The notes under the pieces are model-generated. The model worked only from the letters and a program-made list of their open reading frames with translations, had not been told where the DNA came from and made no database searches. A DNA stretch of 64,000 nucleotides from Lophius americanus. Lineage: Eukaryota > Chordata > Actinopteri > Lophiiformes > Lophiidae. Position 1 is the first letter of the stretch. Every line of letters starts with the position of its first letter. A program made the translations under genes and the position numbers. The stretch lies in NCBI GenBank assembly GCA_037951165.1, contig JBBDHG010000054.1:5284001-5348000 (forward strand). The letters are read 5' to 3'. Of the stretch, positions 1-11,371 are shown piece after piece.

Positions 1-479
1 TTCGTATTAACGCGATAACTGAAGAGAGACTATTTCAAATTCTATACATGCACAGACCTTAGTGGTAGGAACAACTGGATTAATTTTGCCCGTTCTGAAA
101 ACATCCATCAGTTTTCAGGAAATATTGTTTTTACAGTGTTTGAGTGATTATTAGAGACAAATAAGACGGATGTCGTGGAGATTTAGTGGCGTAAATTACA
201 GTAAAACTTGACCAACCAAAAAAGTGGGAGAGTGAGACAAAGGGTGGAGCCGGGCAATAGTTTTAAAAACCTTTATTCTAAGTCAAAGGATTAGATTATT
301 GGAGGCGAGACATTTTTATCGCCTCCAATAGCTTTGAATGAAAAAGGAGTCACTGAGAATAGACATCAAAATGGTTGTTCAGAGATTCCTTTAAAAGTTC
401 TTTAGAATTGTTCAAAAGTTCTAGAGAGCTGTTCCTCTCATTTCTCCCATCCTGACCTGATCATCGAAAGTCTTTATTA

Positions 480-1335
480 TCTTTATTAATTGCTTCTTTC
501 TCTCATGTGCATTGCACAAACTCACAATTACAGTTTTTTTGTGTTTAATGCGGATATAACTGTCACAGATCTGCTTTAGTTTCCACTTTTCTGTAGTTGC
601 TTCATCTATTATAAAGGATCTTGTTCTTGCCTGTCGAACTTACTGAGGCTTTTAAAGCATTTTCTGTCAGCCTCGGGAACTAGTTAACTTCATAGGCTTA
701 ATTAAACAACTCAACCTAGATGGCAGATCTGCTCAGATCGCTTTGGCTGCCTTCAGTGAAATCCTCTGGAAAGATGTGCCTCTGGTCCAATCATTGATTT
801 CCTCCATACAGTGAAATAGACATTCTACTGCTTCCTAATCCCCTGATAAAAGCGGTGTGTTTGTTTGTAAGTCGTCTTCATAATTATGATAGGCTATTTT
901 AATATTTCATGAGATTGGGCATAACGGAAGCACACTGAGATTGAAGATGGATCCCAAAATGGACCCCCGTGGGATCAAACAGGTTACGGCCATCTGCTCC
1001 GACCTTTAGTTACCAATTGAGACAAAGTACTTCCTGTCATGAAGATATGACTTTAACCATTGAAATGCAGTTCCGTAGAGTTCTGTCTAGTTGTGTTGCC
1101 TGTGTAACATCTTATGGTACTCCGTCTCAAAAGCAGCAGCTCTGAGATCCAACAGAACTAGAATAGAGACTTTGCGTGAGTCGTTCCTCGAACGAATATC
1201 AATACTTTTATGAGTGAAGTGTCAGGGCTGTGATGGGGCTGAAAACCTGACTGACAGTTATCAGAACACCAACATTTAATTGAGGTACACAAAAGCCCTA
1301 CAGGTTGCTTCCATCTCAAATCTAAATCAGAAGCT
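480..1335 (-). mobile_element. Decayed L2/Rex1-like LINE reverse transcriptase fragment
   Basis: Read on the minus strand, short pieces in shifting frames match the reverse transcriptase of CR1/L2/Rex-type non-LTR elements in the right order. From about 1,330 downward: a piece like FQSGFQPHHSPDTSLIKV; a piece like SILVLLDLRAA at about 1,160, the family motif being LLDLSAAFDTVDH; then AFQWLKSYLHDRKYFVSI near 1,030-1,075; then GSILGSIFNLSVLPL near 925-970; then YHNYEDD near 873-893, where the catalytic box is normally YADD. Frames are broken by indels and stops, and the catalytic A is E, so the copy is dead. The 5' part and the true 3' end are not defined. Family assignment within the CR1/L2/Rex group is inference. 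Confidence 0.75.
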
Positions 1336-1339
1336 CCAA

Positions 1340-2994
1340 AAATGAATGAAATCGTTCTGCTAATGTAGTGACACAGTTTTACAAAGTGTGAATCGTATCA
1401 CTTTTTGTTGTTTATTTTGACACACTCAAATTTTACAGGGCATTTCTCATTCACGTACCGCGCTATAAATCATCATACATTCTATTATCTGTATCTTATG
1501 ATGTCCACTCTCCCTCACTCTGCTGGTTTCCCATGTGTTTTACGGTGAAGTTATCACCCAAGACATAACAAATGGTGTGCTTGTGTTTGTATGAATGTAT
1601 TGATCAGCGCTCTATTTGGGCAGATATCTTTCTTTATTTAGGATTGCAGGCTTGCAGGCAGGAGCCCCGTCTCTCTCCTTCATGCCGTGTCTTCTGCTTT
1701 TTGCCTGACTGGCTTCCCTAACTGCCCCACTTTATTGGATAAATTCCAGCTGTCACTTCCCATGCTGGTAGAATAACTCAAAGACAACATATAATAATAC
1801 AGGAAAAGTAGGATAAAATAATCTTGTCATGGCTGTAAAAGTGATTGCTGGAAGCCGCAGCCGGCAATCAATACACTAATTCCGTAATTTATACTCGCAG
1901 CAATTGAAGTGGAAGGAAGCTCTGATATGGTATTTCTTGGCTCACTGACCAACTTTGACCTTCAATAGAAGTGAGAGTGGGATTATTGTGTTGTTTGGCT
2001 CAAAGAAATCCCCTACAAGAGTTGAGAGGCAACGCCTGACATTTTATGTTCAGGACCAAAACCTAAACTGATTAATTCTTGGTAAGCACCAGCTCTTCAG
2101 CCTTCACTATCTTTATGACAGCAAATCCCTGACACTCAGCTGACAGAGTGAAAAATAAAAGCTGGACACTGATTTTTTTTTTCTTACTTATCTCTTTTAT
2201 CCTCTCTTTTTATGGAGCAGGAGATACCTTCCTTTTTTCACCCTGCAGCAAGAGGAATTCATCACGAATGCCAGAACTCATTATCAGTTCCTCATGCTGT
2301 CTATTTTACTTTTCAGCCGTTACCCACATCATATTAATTGTGTCTTTTTATGGGTCCTTTCTGCTTGCACATTATGACCAAGGCTATATTAAGAGAAGCG
2401 CTTGCATTGCTCTTGCAGCAAACTCAAATATAAATCCCTATGTGCTCAGACATGGTTCAACACATCGGCTCTCAATGGCCCGCATTGCTGCTGCAGTTCG
2501 GCTAGGATCCATGTTCGTTCTTTGAAAAGAAGAATACTCGAAGGCTTCAGAAGTTTCTGTGAAAGGAGAAATTGATTGCAATTAGCAGGGAGATTATTTC
2601 AAATGTTTTTCTACCCCCTCTAGTGATGCTAATAACTTAATGATCTCTGAAAATGCAAGCAATTTCCCCCAATTGGATTTAAACATATTGTATTCTTATG
2701 CACTACATGTTTCCAATCACTGAAGGTCTGATTGAACGTCAGGCATTATATGGCAAACGATAGCAGCAACAGCAGTTAAATCATTATTAGATGGTTCAAA
2801 TGCATGCTATAAAACAGGAATAAGGATTAGAGGAAGGGTTTTTTTTACCTTCAGACAGACACACTATTTTATATGATTTACATGTTTAGATACCTTTGTG
2901 CTAGATCAGTATTTGAAGCCAATATTAACAATTAATAACAGATATGCTGCTTATTTGTCTCAAAGTGAGTCAGTTTATGTGGTTAAACATCATC
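1340..2994. other. Intergenic sequence, no gene supported
   Basis: I see no exon-like or repeat-family signal here. An open stretch of 125 codons at 2,148-2,525 has no ATG at its 5' end (it opens with GTG), no recognisable domain and no splice context, and is taken as chance. The 2,050-2,620 part has balanced composition and might be constrained non-coding DNA; that cannot be judged from one sequence. Confidence 0.5.
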
Positions 2995-3185
2995 ATCACG
3001 GCATGACCAACTCGGAGGAGACGCTGGGGTAGACCGGAACTCACTGGAGGGACTATCTATCTCATCTGGCCTGGGAACACCTTGAGATCCGCTGGGAGGA
3101 GCTGAAGAGTGTTGCCGGGGACAGGCACATAAGGAATAACCTTCTTAGCCTGTTGCGGAGGAGAGTAAGGTTTTTGGTGGCTTGC
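2995..3185 (+). mobile_element. LINE 3'-end remnant
   Basis: The plus strand reads like the last coding part of a common fish non-LTR element: GRP, then WRDY, then SHLAWEHLEI, then WEELKSVAGDRH, then NNLLSLLRRR, in shifting frames. The family motif is roughly GRPRxRWxDYVxxLAWERLGI. It is short, broken and isolated. Element family is inferred from memory. Confidence 0.55.
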
Positions 3186-3198
3186 TTAGGCCGGGCGT

Positions 3199-3744
3199 AC
3201 ACTTTGTGATTTGAGAACATCTTCGGCTCGATCATGAGGGTCGGTTGCTTTTCTGACATATGAGAAAATTTGGTCGGCCGACTCAGGCTATGGTAGAGTT
3301 GAAGAATAGCCACGACTCCATATGCTGACATCAGTTCCTTCTTTTCTCCCTGCGCCTTGCGTAGCGGCTACTGAGCGTCTGAGTTAACATGGCGACACGG
3401 CTCGTCCGGCGGGAAATAGATCACTGGTCATTAAGTAGATAGTGCCGTTTGTGGCTGGTAGCAACTGGACAGAAGAGAAAAAAAAAGGTTGTTACCGGTT
3501 AGAGCAGTTTTAGCTATCAAGTTAACACTCTCTACAAGTACAATTTTAGCTTGCTTACCTCCAAATCTGTAGTATGGCGAAAATGGTGGAAGCAGCTTGT
3601 TAGCATGTTGCTAGCAAACGAACTTGCTCATATACAAACACAACTTTATAGTGAGAACGGGCTGCAGGGGTCAACGGGTCAGACAATGTTATGCATTACT
3701 CATGTTCTTTGAACAAAATCAACCATAAAGCCACCACAAAGTGT
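3199..3744. repeat. Possible small non-autonomous DNA transposon
   Basis: The interval begins with ACACTTTGTG (3,199-3,208) and ends with its exact reverse complement CACAAAGTGT (3,735-3,744). The opening words, gggcgtacacttt, resemble the ends of hAT-like short elements in fish. It sits directly behind the LINE 3' remnant. No transposase and no clear target-site duplication are seen. Ten-base terminal repeats can arise by chance, so this is tentative. Confidence 0.3.
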
Positions 3745-3756
3745 TAAGACCATCTG

Positions 3757-4154
3757 TTGGTCATGAGATCGGACTTTTCATATCCTCCGAAGCCAGAAAT
3801 GAGTAATTTATTAACAGAGAAGAGATCTACTTTCCCTCCCTGGCAAACCCCTGCTCCCCATCAAGTCAATAATCCAACCCAGTGCAGCTCAATTAGAAGA
3901 CCCAACAAAGAGTATCGGTGCAGCCAGTATGATCTGCTGGCAGATAGAAGGTGGTCTGAGTCAGCAGGAGGGGCTGTGGCCAGTAAGACCCCTGCCAAGT
4001 TATTGAGGACAGAAGGAACCGGCCCTGTCATAATGATCACTAAACGTGCGGTGGGCTCAGTTACAGCAGGAGATTGGCGAGGAGATACGTGACCTTTGCT
4101 ATATGTACCTTCCTGTTGACTCCAAGCGGGGTGCTGCACCAACACAACATCCAA
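3757..4154. other. Stretch open on both strands, probably non-coding
   Basis: A 111-codon plus-strand frame (3,757-4,092) and an overlapping 97-codon minus-strand frame (3,861-4,154) are both open. Neither translation shows a known domain, signal peptide or repeat, and no splice sites flank them in a convincing way. Composition is more GC-rich than the surroundings, which by itself lowers stop-codon frequency. I do not call a gene. Confidence 0.35.
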
Positions 4155-4258
4155 GACGGAACCGGAGAAGTAAATATTTTTCTTTATAGATAAACTAGAG
4201 TGTGGATATGAGCCACACTCATATGTGTATAGAAGTGTGTATAGAAGTGTGAGTTGTG

Positions 4259-4277
4259 GGGTGGGGGGTGGGGGGTG
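4259..4277 (+). repeat. G-run cluster, G-quadruplex-prone
   Basis: Consecutive G runs of four, six and six separated by single T residues occur on the plus strand. This spacing can fold into a G-quadruplex in principle. No gene is next to it. Confidence 0.6.
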
Positions 4278-4658
4278 ACAGACAGAGGTCTCACCTCATA
4301 CTTCACATCCCAAATAGATTAAAGGAATTTTTCCCAGAGTCTGCGTTTCCCGCTGTTGCCTGAAGCCGAATGAACACTTGTGAGGATAATTAAAATTGAT
4401 GATATGGAATGACAGAGACATGATTTTTGCCTGCAGCAAGAAGTCTCTGAAGACGGTGTAACCAAACTGTCATGCCACCATTATTCTGTTTTACATGACT
4501 GTTTCACCTTACTAAACAAGTAAACACTCTCCCTTAAATGTAAGTGTGAGATCAGTCTGGGAGCTCAGGTTTACCTTCTTCTCGTTGAATTGTCCTTTCA
4601 TAACAGTTTAGCATGGCTTCATGGTTCATGTTACTGATTTCTATCAGACTAGCCTCTG

Positions 4659-4659
<1 letters not shown>

Positions 4660-4717
<58 letters not shown>
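4660..4717. repeat. (TG)29 microsatellite
   Basis: Uninterrupted TG dinucleotide repeat, followed by a short GAGAGT-rich purine tail to about 4,740. Confidence 0.97.
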
Positions 4718-4723
<6 letters not shown>

Positions 4724-4740
4724 TGAGAGTGAGAGAGAAG

Positions 4741-7700
4741 GATAAATTATTAATAGTTTTTTATTTTTTTATGTTTTTTACATTTAAGACCATATTTCAT
4801 TGGACTGAGGTTCACGTCATCTGATTGAACCTTCTTTTTGGAACACTACTGAAGTTAGCACCACCTACTGCATATCATGGCAAACTAATGAAATAAAAAT
4901 GGAAATGCACATTTATTCAGATATATTTCTGCTGATTTTCTCTATACATTGCCATGAAAACAAAACGCTTGTAAACGGTTTACAGACATATTATTAAATT
5001 ACGCATTTAGAGAAGTTTATTATGGTTGTGAAGTGGCACATGCTAAAATTAAGGGCAACATTTTGCAACACGTATAAAGTAGTGAGGAGTTTTTAAACTC
5101 AATTTTTTTAATCACATCGCAGCAATATTCATTAACTTTGTTGCATATCTTCCTGTAAATATATCTTTATAAAATGTTTATGTATAATGTTAAATCTGAA
5201 ACTTCATAATGTTGGTGATTGCAGCCACTAAATATTATATGTCAGTTTAACTGAAGTGTGTGTGGTTCACAATGTCATAACTTGATAGATATGGTTTGGC
5301 AAAACGTTTTTTCCTCAACTTTTAGATTTATAAATAAATACAAGAAGAGGTTTGGCCATTTTCTGAATTGTGACAGGACAAATGGCGTACTTTCTATTCT
5401 GATGATACACATGCTAATAAAGCTAACGGAAAATGTTGCACTACTGCAATTAGTGAGTCAGAATTTACGGTGTAAATCATCAGTCATACCATTTTAAAGC
5501 TATAACACAACGATTAAATGCAGAAACCGAACACTACTGAAGAAAATTTGGTTGAAACTACAAATTTTTTTCTCCATGTCAATTTAAAACCTTTTCTTCA
5601 TCACTATTGTAATGAAATGCCATCATATAGTATAATATATAAATAGTATATGTAGTGTATTAAATTGCAATTTCTGTATTTACATGTATTAAGACTCTTG
5701 ACTCTAAGTGGGATTTTTTGGACACTTAAATGTAAAGAAAATCAATACATTTAAACCAAAAATAATAAAGAAAGAACTTTAGACATGATTTAAAATATTA
5801 AAAAGTGATACAGAATTAATATATTTGGAAAATAACCATTTGTTAAAATATTTTGAATCCGTTTTTTTACGGATACATACGTGAAAGTGAAATACCTGAC
5901 CTAGACTATGGAATGTGAAGACATATAATAAAAGTGTATATAATAAAAGTGTGTACAGCCATTACATTGGTGACATACAGACTCTAGAGAGATCTATTGT
6001 ATTTGTATGCGATCAACCCAGTTTGTGAGGGATTGGGCAATCCGAGAGGAGGCTCAGCTCGTCGCTGCCTTCCTTCGCGTCTTTCCTCCGTATTTGAACA
6101 GGGAAATACACAAATTCAGTGATATTGACTATAAAAAATGATTGGAATGAGGCAGGGAGGCACTGCCTCCCCTTCCCTGACACTGATTAAGAGTATTATA
6201 GAAATATAAAATTAATTAACACCTAAAATTTTATTTCATATAAAGTGGAAAGATTTACTTCAATAACTTAATTTTTAACAATTATGCAACCTCAGAAGGT
6301 TCTGCTTATGCTACCAACTATTAAACCCATGCCTATTACATATTTATTTAATTGTACATCTCAATTGCGGAAAAGTTAATTCTCCCAACTCAACGCTATT
6401 TTTTGGTTGAACTTAATTTCCTAAGAAATTGAGATAACTCGAAAAGACTGAAATAAACTGTTTGAGGGTTTTTCTGTCGTTGTTGGGCCAAAACATTGTT
6501 TTTAGAGCGCTGTCCGTGTCTTTCTCCCTCTTTGGCATGAGCCAAGGTGAGAGGATATTGTAAAACCAATTATTTTATGGCAGGGTATCCAAAAAGAAGG
6601 GGTGCTTAGCTTGAGTTATTAATATATAAAAAATATGCTAAATTATTGCCGTGAATACACAAAGAAAGAAAAGTGTCTCTATAGATGGACTCCTCATCGA
6701 AATTGATAGTCAATTAAAGTTCTTCCCCGTGTTCTGTGCTGGCTCACATCACACATTGATGTGAATATTCAGGACACATGTCATTTTCGTCCTGAGTGGG
6801 AGCAGCTTGCTCCCGTTCCTGCTTTATTTGACAGCGCTGAACAGCTGTCAATAAGTGGAGCAGGGAGACGTAGACCTAGACACGGGGTAAAATGGGGGGA
6901 TGGTGAACCCCCAATAGGGTCGGTCTAAAGATAAATATTGATTGTGGACAGTTTTAATTACTTCCTTAAATTGAGCAATTTTGGTTTTCCCTGTTGGTTT
7001 CCTGTGAAAAATCCATGCAGGGCTCCTCATTGAGGGAGAGGAACACGGTTGAGCATGGCGCACCATAAATCACTGCAGATACATAATTCATTGGAAGCAT
7101 GTGAAAAGGACAAGACAAGATGCTGTGGATCATTGAAAACAACACTTCTACTCGTCTTTCAATGTAGTGAGATTGCCTTATTTGCTTGCGTTTGCCTCAG
7201 ATGTTTGTTACCTTTTCAACTTCCTCGATGCTGAATGAATGATGCTGAAAGAAGAAGATGCTTCCTTTGATTCTTTTATTTTATGCTGGTACTTTCTAAG
7301 TTTAGATTTCAGCATAAATATTATAGGAATTTAAATATAACCGATAATCCACTCGGTTTGAGAAGGCCAAGGTCAGCTCTTATCTCTGCGAGGACTCATG
7401 TGGAGTCACTGCTTCAGAACCAGCCTCGATGCAGAGCAGGGGTCACCTCTTGTTGGACAGAAGTCCTTGACGTGCAGACGACATTATTGCTCTGCTATTC
7501 AATAGACGACTGCTAATAGGTTCAGTGTCAGCCGGAAGGATATCATCCCTTTCAATAAAGATATACATCACCGGACGAAGATGGCTGCTGAATTGAGATT
7601 AAGTCATGATTAGAATTTATCAGTCATATTAATGTATTTCTGATTGATTCCATGTCAGGAAATGTTCATAAAGCACTCAGCCCCTTTCTGAGACTTCATG

Positions 7701-8000
7701 CCGGACCCCATCATCGTATCTAATGCTGCGTATTTTCCTTTATTCCTCCGTGCTCCGAGTAGCAGTCTAAATCACAGGAATTCTGCAGGACAAATGTCAT
7801 GCTTAAATCACCCCTGTAGTAAAAGTAATATTCATAGTGAACGATGGGATACAGAGAAGCACCCCAGGAGCTTGCAGGGATTCATTGCCTTGCTCAATGA
7901 CACTTCAGCAGCAAAAAGGACCTTGGATGCCGTGTACCAATGCTTTTGGTCATGTTTTTATATAGTTATTATTTTATATTTTTATTGATGCTTTTATCTG
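4741..8000. other. AT-rich intergenic sequence, no gene supported
   Basis: Mostly AT-rich unique-looking DNA. A short perfect inverted repeat around 6,155-6,172 (gggaggca and tgcctccc one base apart) resembles the ends of some fish hAT-type repeats, but no element boundary can be drawn. The open frames at 5,258, 7,049, 7,283 and 7,698 are short and featureless. The phrase ttgccttgctcaatgacacttcag near 7,887-7,910 resembles a common fish interspersed repeat. Confidence 0.5.
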
Positions 8001-8007
8001 CTTTTGC

Positions 8008-8085
8008 TTTGTAGCACTTTGAGATTTGATCCAAATGTAAAGTGCATTATAAATTAAATGTATTATTATTATTATTATTATTATA
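8008..8085 (+). repeat. L2-type 3' tail with (ATT)n
   Basis: The sequence has a conserved-looking stem (agcactttgagattt, then gtaaagtgcattataaattaaat) that runs into seven to eight ATT units. This is the usual shape of the 3' tail of fish L2-like LINEs or SINEs that share their tail. The body upstream is not recognisable. Confidence 0.6.
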
Positions 8086-11000
8086 GAGATGCAAATATAA
8101 GTCGATGAGTCTAGCAAAATTGTCAAATATATCCCGCATCCATCTTCTTATATTGAAGGATTTGCTGTTTTTCAATATCATTTATAAATGTGGGATAGTT
8201 GGGCTTTGAGATCATTGAAAAAATTATTTTAATAAAATAAAATAAAGGATGTTTGCAGCCTGAGTGTGATGATGGTTGTACCAGTAGGATTCATCCTCTG
8301 GGGAAAATGAATGTCTGGATGGAATTTGTATTTCTTTTTAATCCATACATAAAATTTGAGGTATTTTATAGCAAGGAGGCGGAGCAACCGAGTCACACTT
8401 TGATGCCTGATTGATTGATTTTCTGGTCTGAGCCTTCCATCATAATCATTTCCTAATCAGAGGAGACATGAAGTAAAAATACTTAATTACTGTACTAGTA
8501 GACTTTTCAGGTATTTGTTCTTACCTTAAATAGAATTTTTCGGACAACTATTCACTTTTATTCCCTACCTTGTATCACAAATGTCTGTATTTACCACATT
8601 TCACATGTATGTTTTTAAAAACAGGTCTGTTACTTAAGTAGATTTTTTATTTTCAATATTGTGTTCTTTCCCAAAATCATATTGATTTGAACCCAAATTG
8701 AAGCAAAGATGTCTCATAGAGGAGACAATCCTTTGCTGAACCCAGTGCACTAAATAAAACACAGATTGGCTGTCTGTTACATTTATTTGAATGTATCATG
8801 TATTTTCTCTTTGAAAAAACGAAAATCACATAGAACTAGAACTCAACATCTTAACTTCATCACTGTATTATAACACCAACTATTATGACATAGAGACATT
8901 ACTCCAACTAGCAACTTCAATGAAATGAAGTACTTTTGAGTCCAGCTTGTTAATTTCAATTTTTAGATGTTAGAGTTTATCAACAATTCTCCTTGTGTAC
9001 AAGATTCAATCAAGTTGGCATGAACTGATTTTTTCTGTACTTAATTTTGTTTATTGGGGATCGATATAATGGTCATCCTGACTGAAGGCATTATTAAGGC
9101 CAATAAAAGGTAGTTATAGAAGAAGAAGAGAGTTCCTAATCTCATGAATAAATATTACATTAAAATGACATGAGTGTCAGTTTGGTTTGAGCAAAAACAG
9201 CGAATGGAAATTTGGGGCTACTTTTAATGTGAACACATTAAGTACATTTTAGAGTATGTACTTCCTTACGTTTACTTGGGTGAAGGAGTGGAATTCATAC
9301 CTCCACTTTTGTCTTTTTTTTTACTCAAGTAACTGTATTTTAGGAGTTCATATTGGGAACCAGAGGAAGATCCAAACATGGTGACGTTCACACAGTTGTG
9401 CTGGACATGTAAATGGCCGTACATAACATTTTATTCCCACTTGCCTTAATTGGCCTTAAACTTCAAATTCATGTGTTGCCTGTAGGTTGTGTGTGTGTGT
9501 GTGTGTTCAGTTTTGGGTCCATGGGGCTTCAACCTGCAGCGGCGATGCTCTTCCTCCCTGATATGTGAGGCCTTACCTGCAGGGAAGACAGAACAAAATT
9601 TTCACACTCCTGTCACACACCCACACCCACCCCTGAGACCCAGCTCTCCATATCACCAAATAGATGGTTCACTGGAAGTACACGATTGAGGTCTCTGAGC
9701 AAGGCATCACTAGGTTGTATCGCACGGACCCTTACGCTGACCCGTGCATGGAAGCATAGGGGGACAGATTCTTACACTCTGTTCATCAGAGATGTTGCTA
9801 GCAATTGGTTTGGAGTTTTTCCTGGAATTAAAGAGAGGAGAGTGACAGGTAGCTGACTGAAGCGCTGACCTTAATCTGAAGGGTTGTGCTGTTATAGGCA
9901 GAGGTGAGTCTGGTCAGCTGTGCTACATCAGCCCATTGTCCCTCCATAACGTGACGGTGGCTGGGGAATGCACCCAGTGAGTGATGCATACTGGGAGCCG
10001 GTGGAACTGTTCCAGGCTGCTGTGATTTGCTCAAGTAGTTTGGAACATTGTGTTTTCAGCAAACATTCACTTAGGTTTCAAGCAGATATGCATGAAAATA
10101 GCAGATTTTCTATAGTGGGAGAACAACTTCTCCTGCTTTTCCCTTTATTATTAGGGTACAGCAAACAAGAAAGGCGAGGACTCTTGCCTGGTGTGTAAGT
10201 AACTGCTGTTTGACGTGTCTCTTGTTTTATTCTCAGTGCCTTGATTCACATTCTTATTTATTTGAGTGGATCAGCATATACACACCATACATCAATAGTG
10301 TAAACACTGTTTAACACTTTCCTCGCCCCGTAGATGACGATTGTTCTTAAACAAACTGAAATGAATAAATAATATGTCCAGGAAGTGCTTATATCCATAA
10401 TTTACCTCTGCAGGCCCAGCGCCATCCTCCGTGACACTGGTGCGAGTGAGAGTCCTGTCTTTGATTACATCCCCCTGCTACTTATGCACCAGACTGACAA
10501 GCCTTATGTTGGGGAGGTGGCGTGAGATGGGTAGACAAGCCCCTCGCTCTGAGTGCTAATAGATGATTGGAGGCAGGATAGGAGGCTTCAGTTCTGTCTT
10601 TCATCCTGGCCTGCTTTTGACCCGGAGAGCCAGCAGTAATCGGTCCGGCAGAGGGGTAATCATTCCCCGCGTGCAGACTCTGATAAGTTGGAACACCTTC
10701 CCCCAGCAGCGGAGGAAGATCCCGCAGCCTCCCCCGGTTATCGCTGTCCCCGGCACCCCTTCAAGAGGCTGCGTTGCCTCCTCTCCGAGGCTCAAAGACT
10801 CCATCAACAGCAGCTCTCTGCTCCACTTTCATCTGACAGAGCATATAAGCCGGTGAAAGGGAGGAAAAATAAACTGGTTTCTATCTCTCAAATGATGATC
10901 TTATGTATTCGATTTGGTCACTTTTAAAATGTAGCTGCCCAATTTGTTATTTTCCCCTGTTTCCCTTTCTCTGTTAATATCCGTGGCGATAAATTGCTTC

Positions 11001-11349
11001 GATTGACGGGCTCATTTTCTTTTTTTTATGTGCCTCTCTATCTGTGATAAGGCAGAAAACAGTGGTCACCTGAAGGGGCCCGGGAGTTCTGTTGCTCACC
11101 ACCTTTCATGTAAGCCACTGTGGAAATTGTTTGGCTTTTTTTTCTTCTTTTTTTTTAGAGAAAAATGTTTTGCTTGATTACATTTTGTTATGGTTTTCCT
11201 CGCATTTTTCAAAGAACTTCTTAAGCCTGCTGAGATTACTGTTTAATAGGGATGATATTGTGCTCTCTTTATTGGCTATTTGCAGCTGCACTGCCGTTCA
11301 TTTAATGGCCCCGTCGGTTGTTAAAGGGATTACACAGCTGCCACACTCT
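8086..11349. other. Intergenic sequence, no gene supported
   Basis: No exon with matching splice sites or recognisable protein was found. 10,380-10,860 is relatively GC-rich and carries three overlapping open frames on both strands, none with a known domain. A short (GT)n lies at 9,487-9,507. Confidence 0.45.
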
Positions 11350-11371
11350 TGTGTGTGTGTGTGTGTGTGTA
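11350..11371. repeat. Short (TG)n microsatellite
   Basis: Eleven TG units ending in TATAC. Confidence 0.9.

Noticed and set aside
2148..2525. 125-codon hydrophobic frame as a membrane protein
   Set aside because: No ATG at its start, no homology I know, and AT/T-rich DNA makes such hydrophobic frames by chance.
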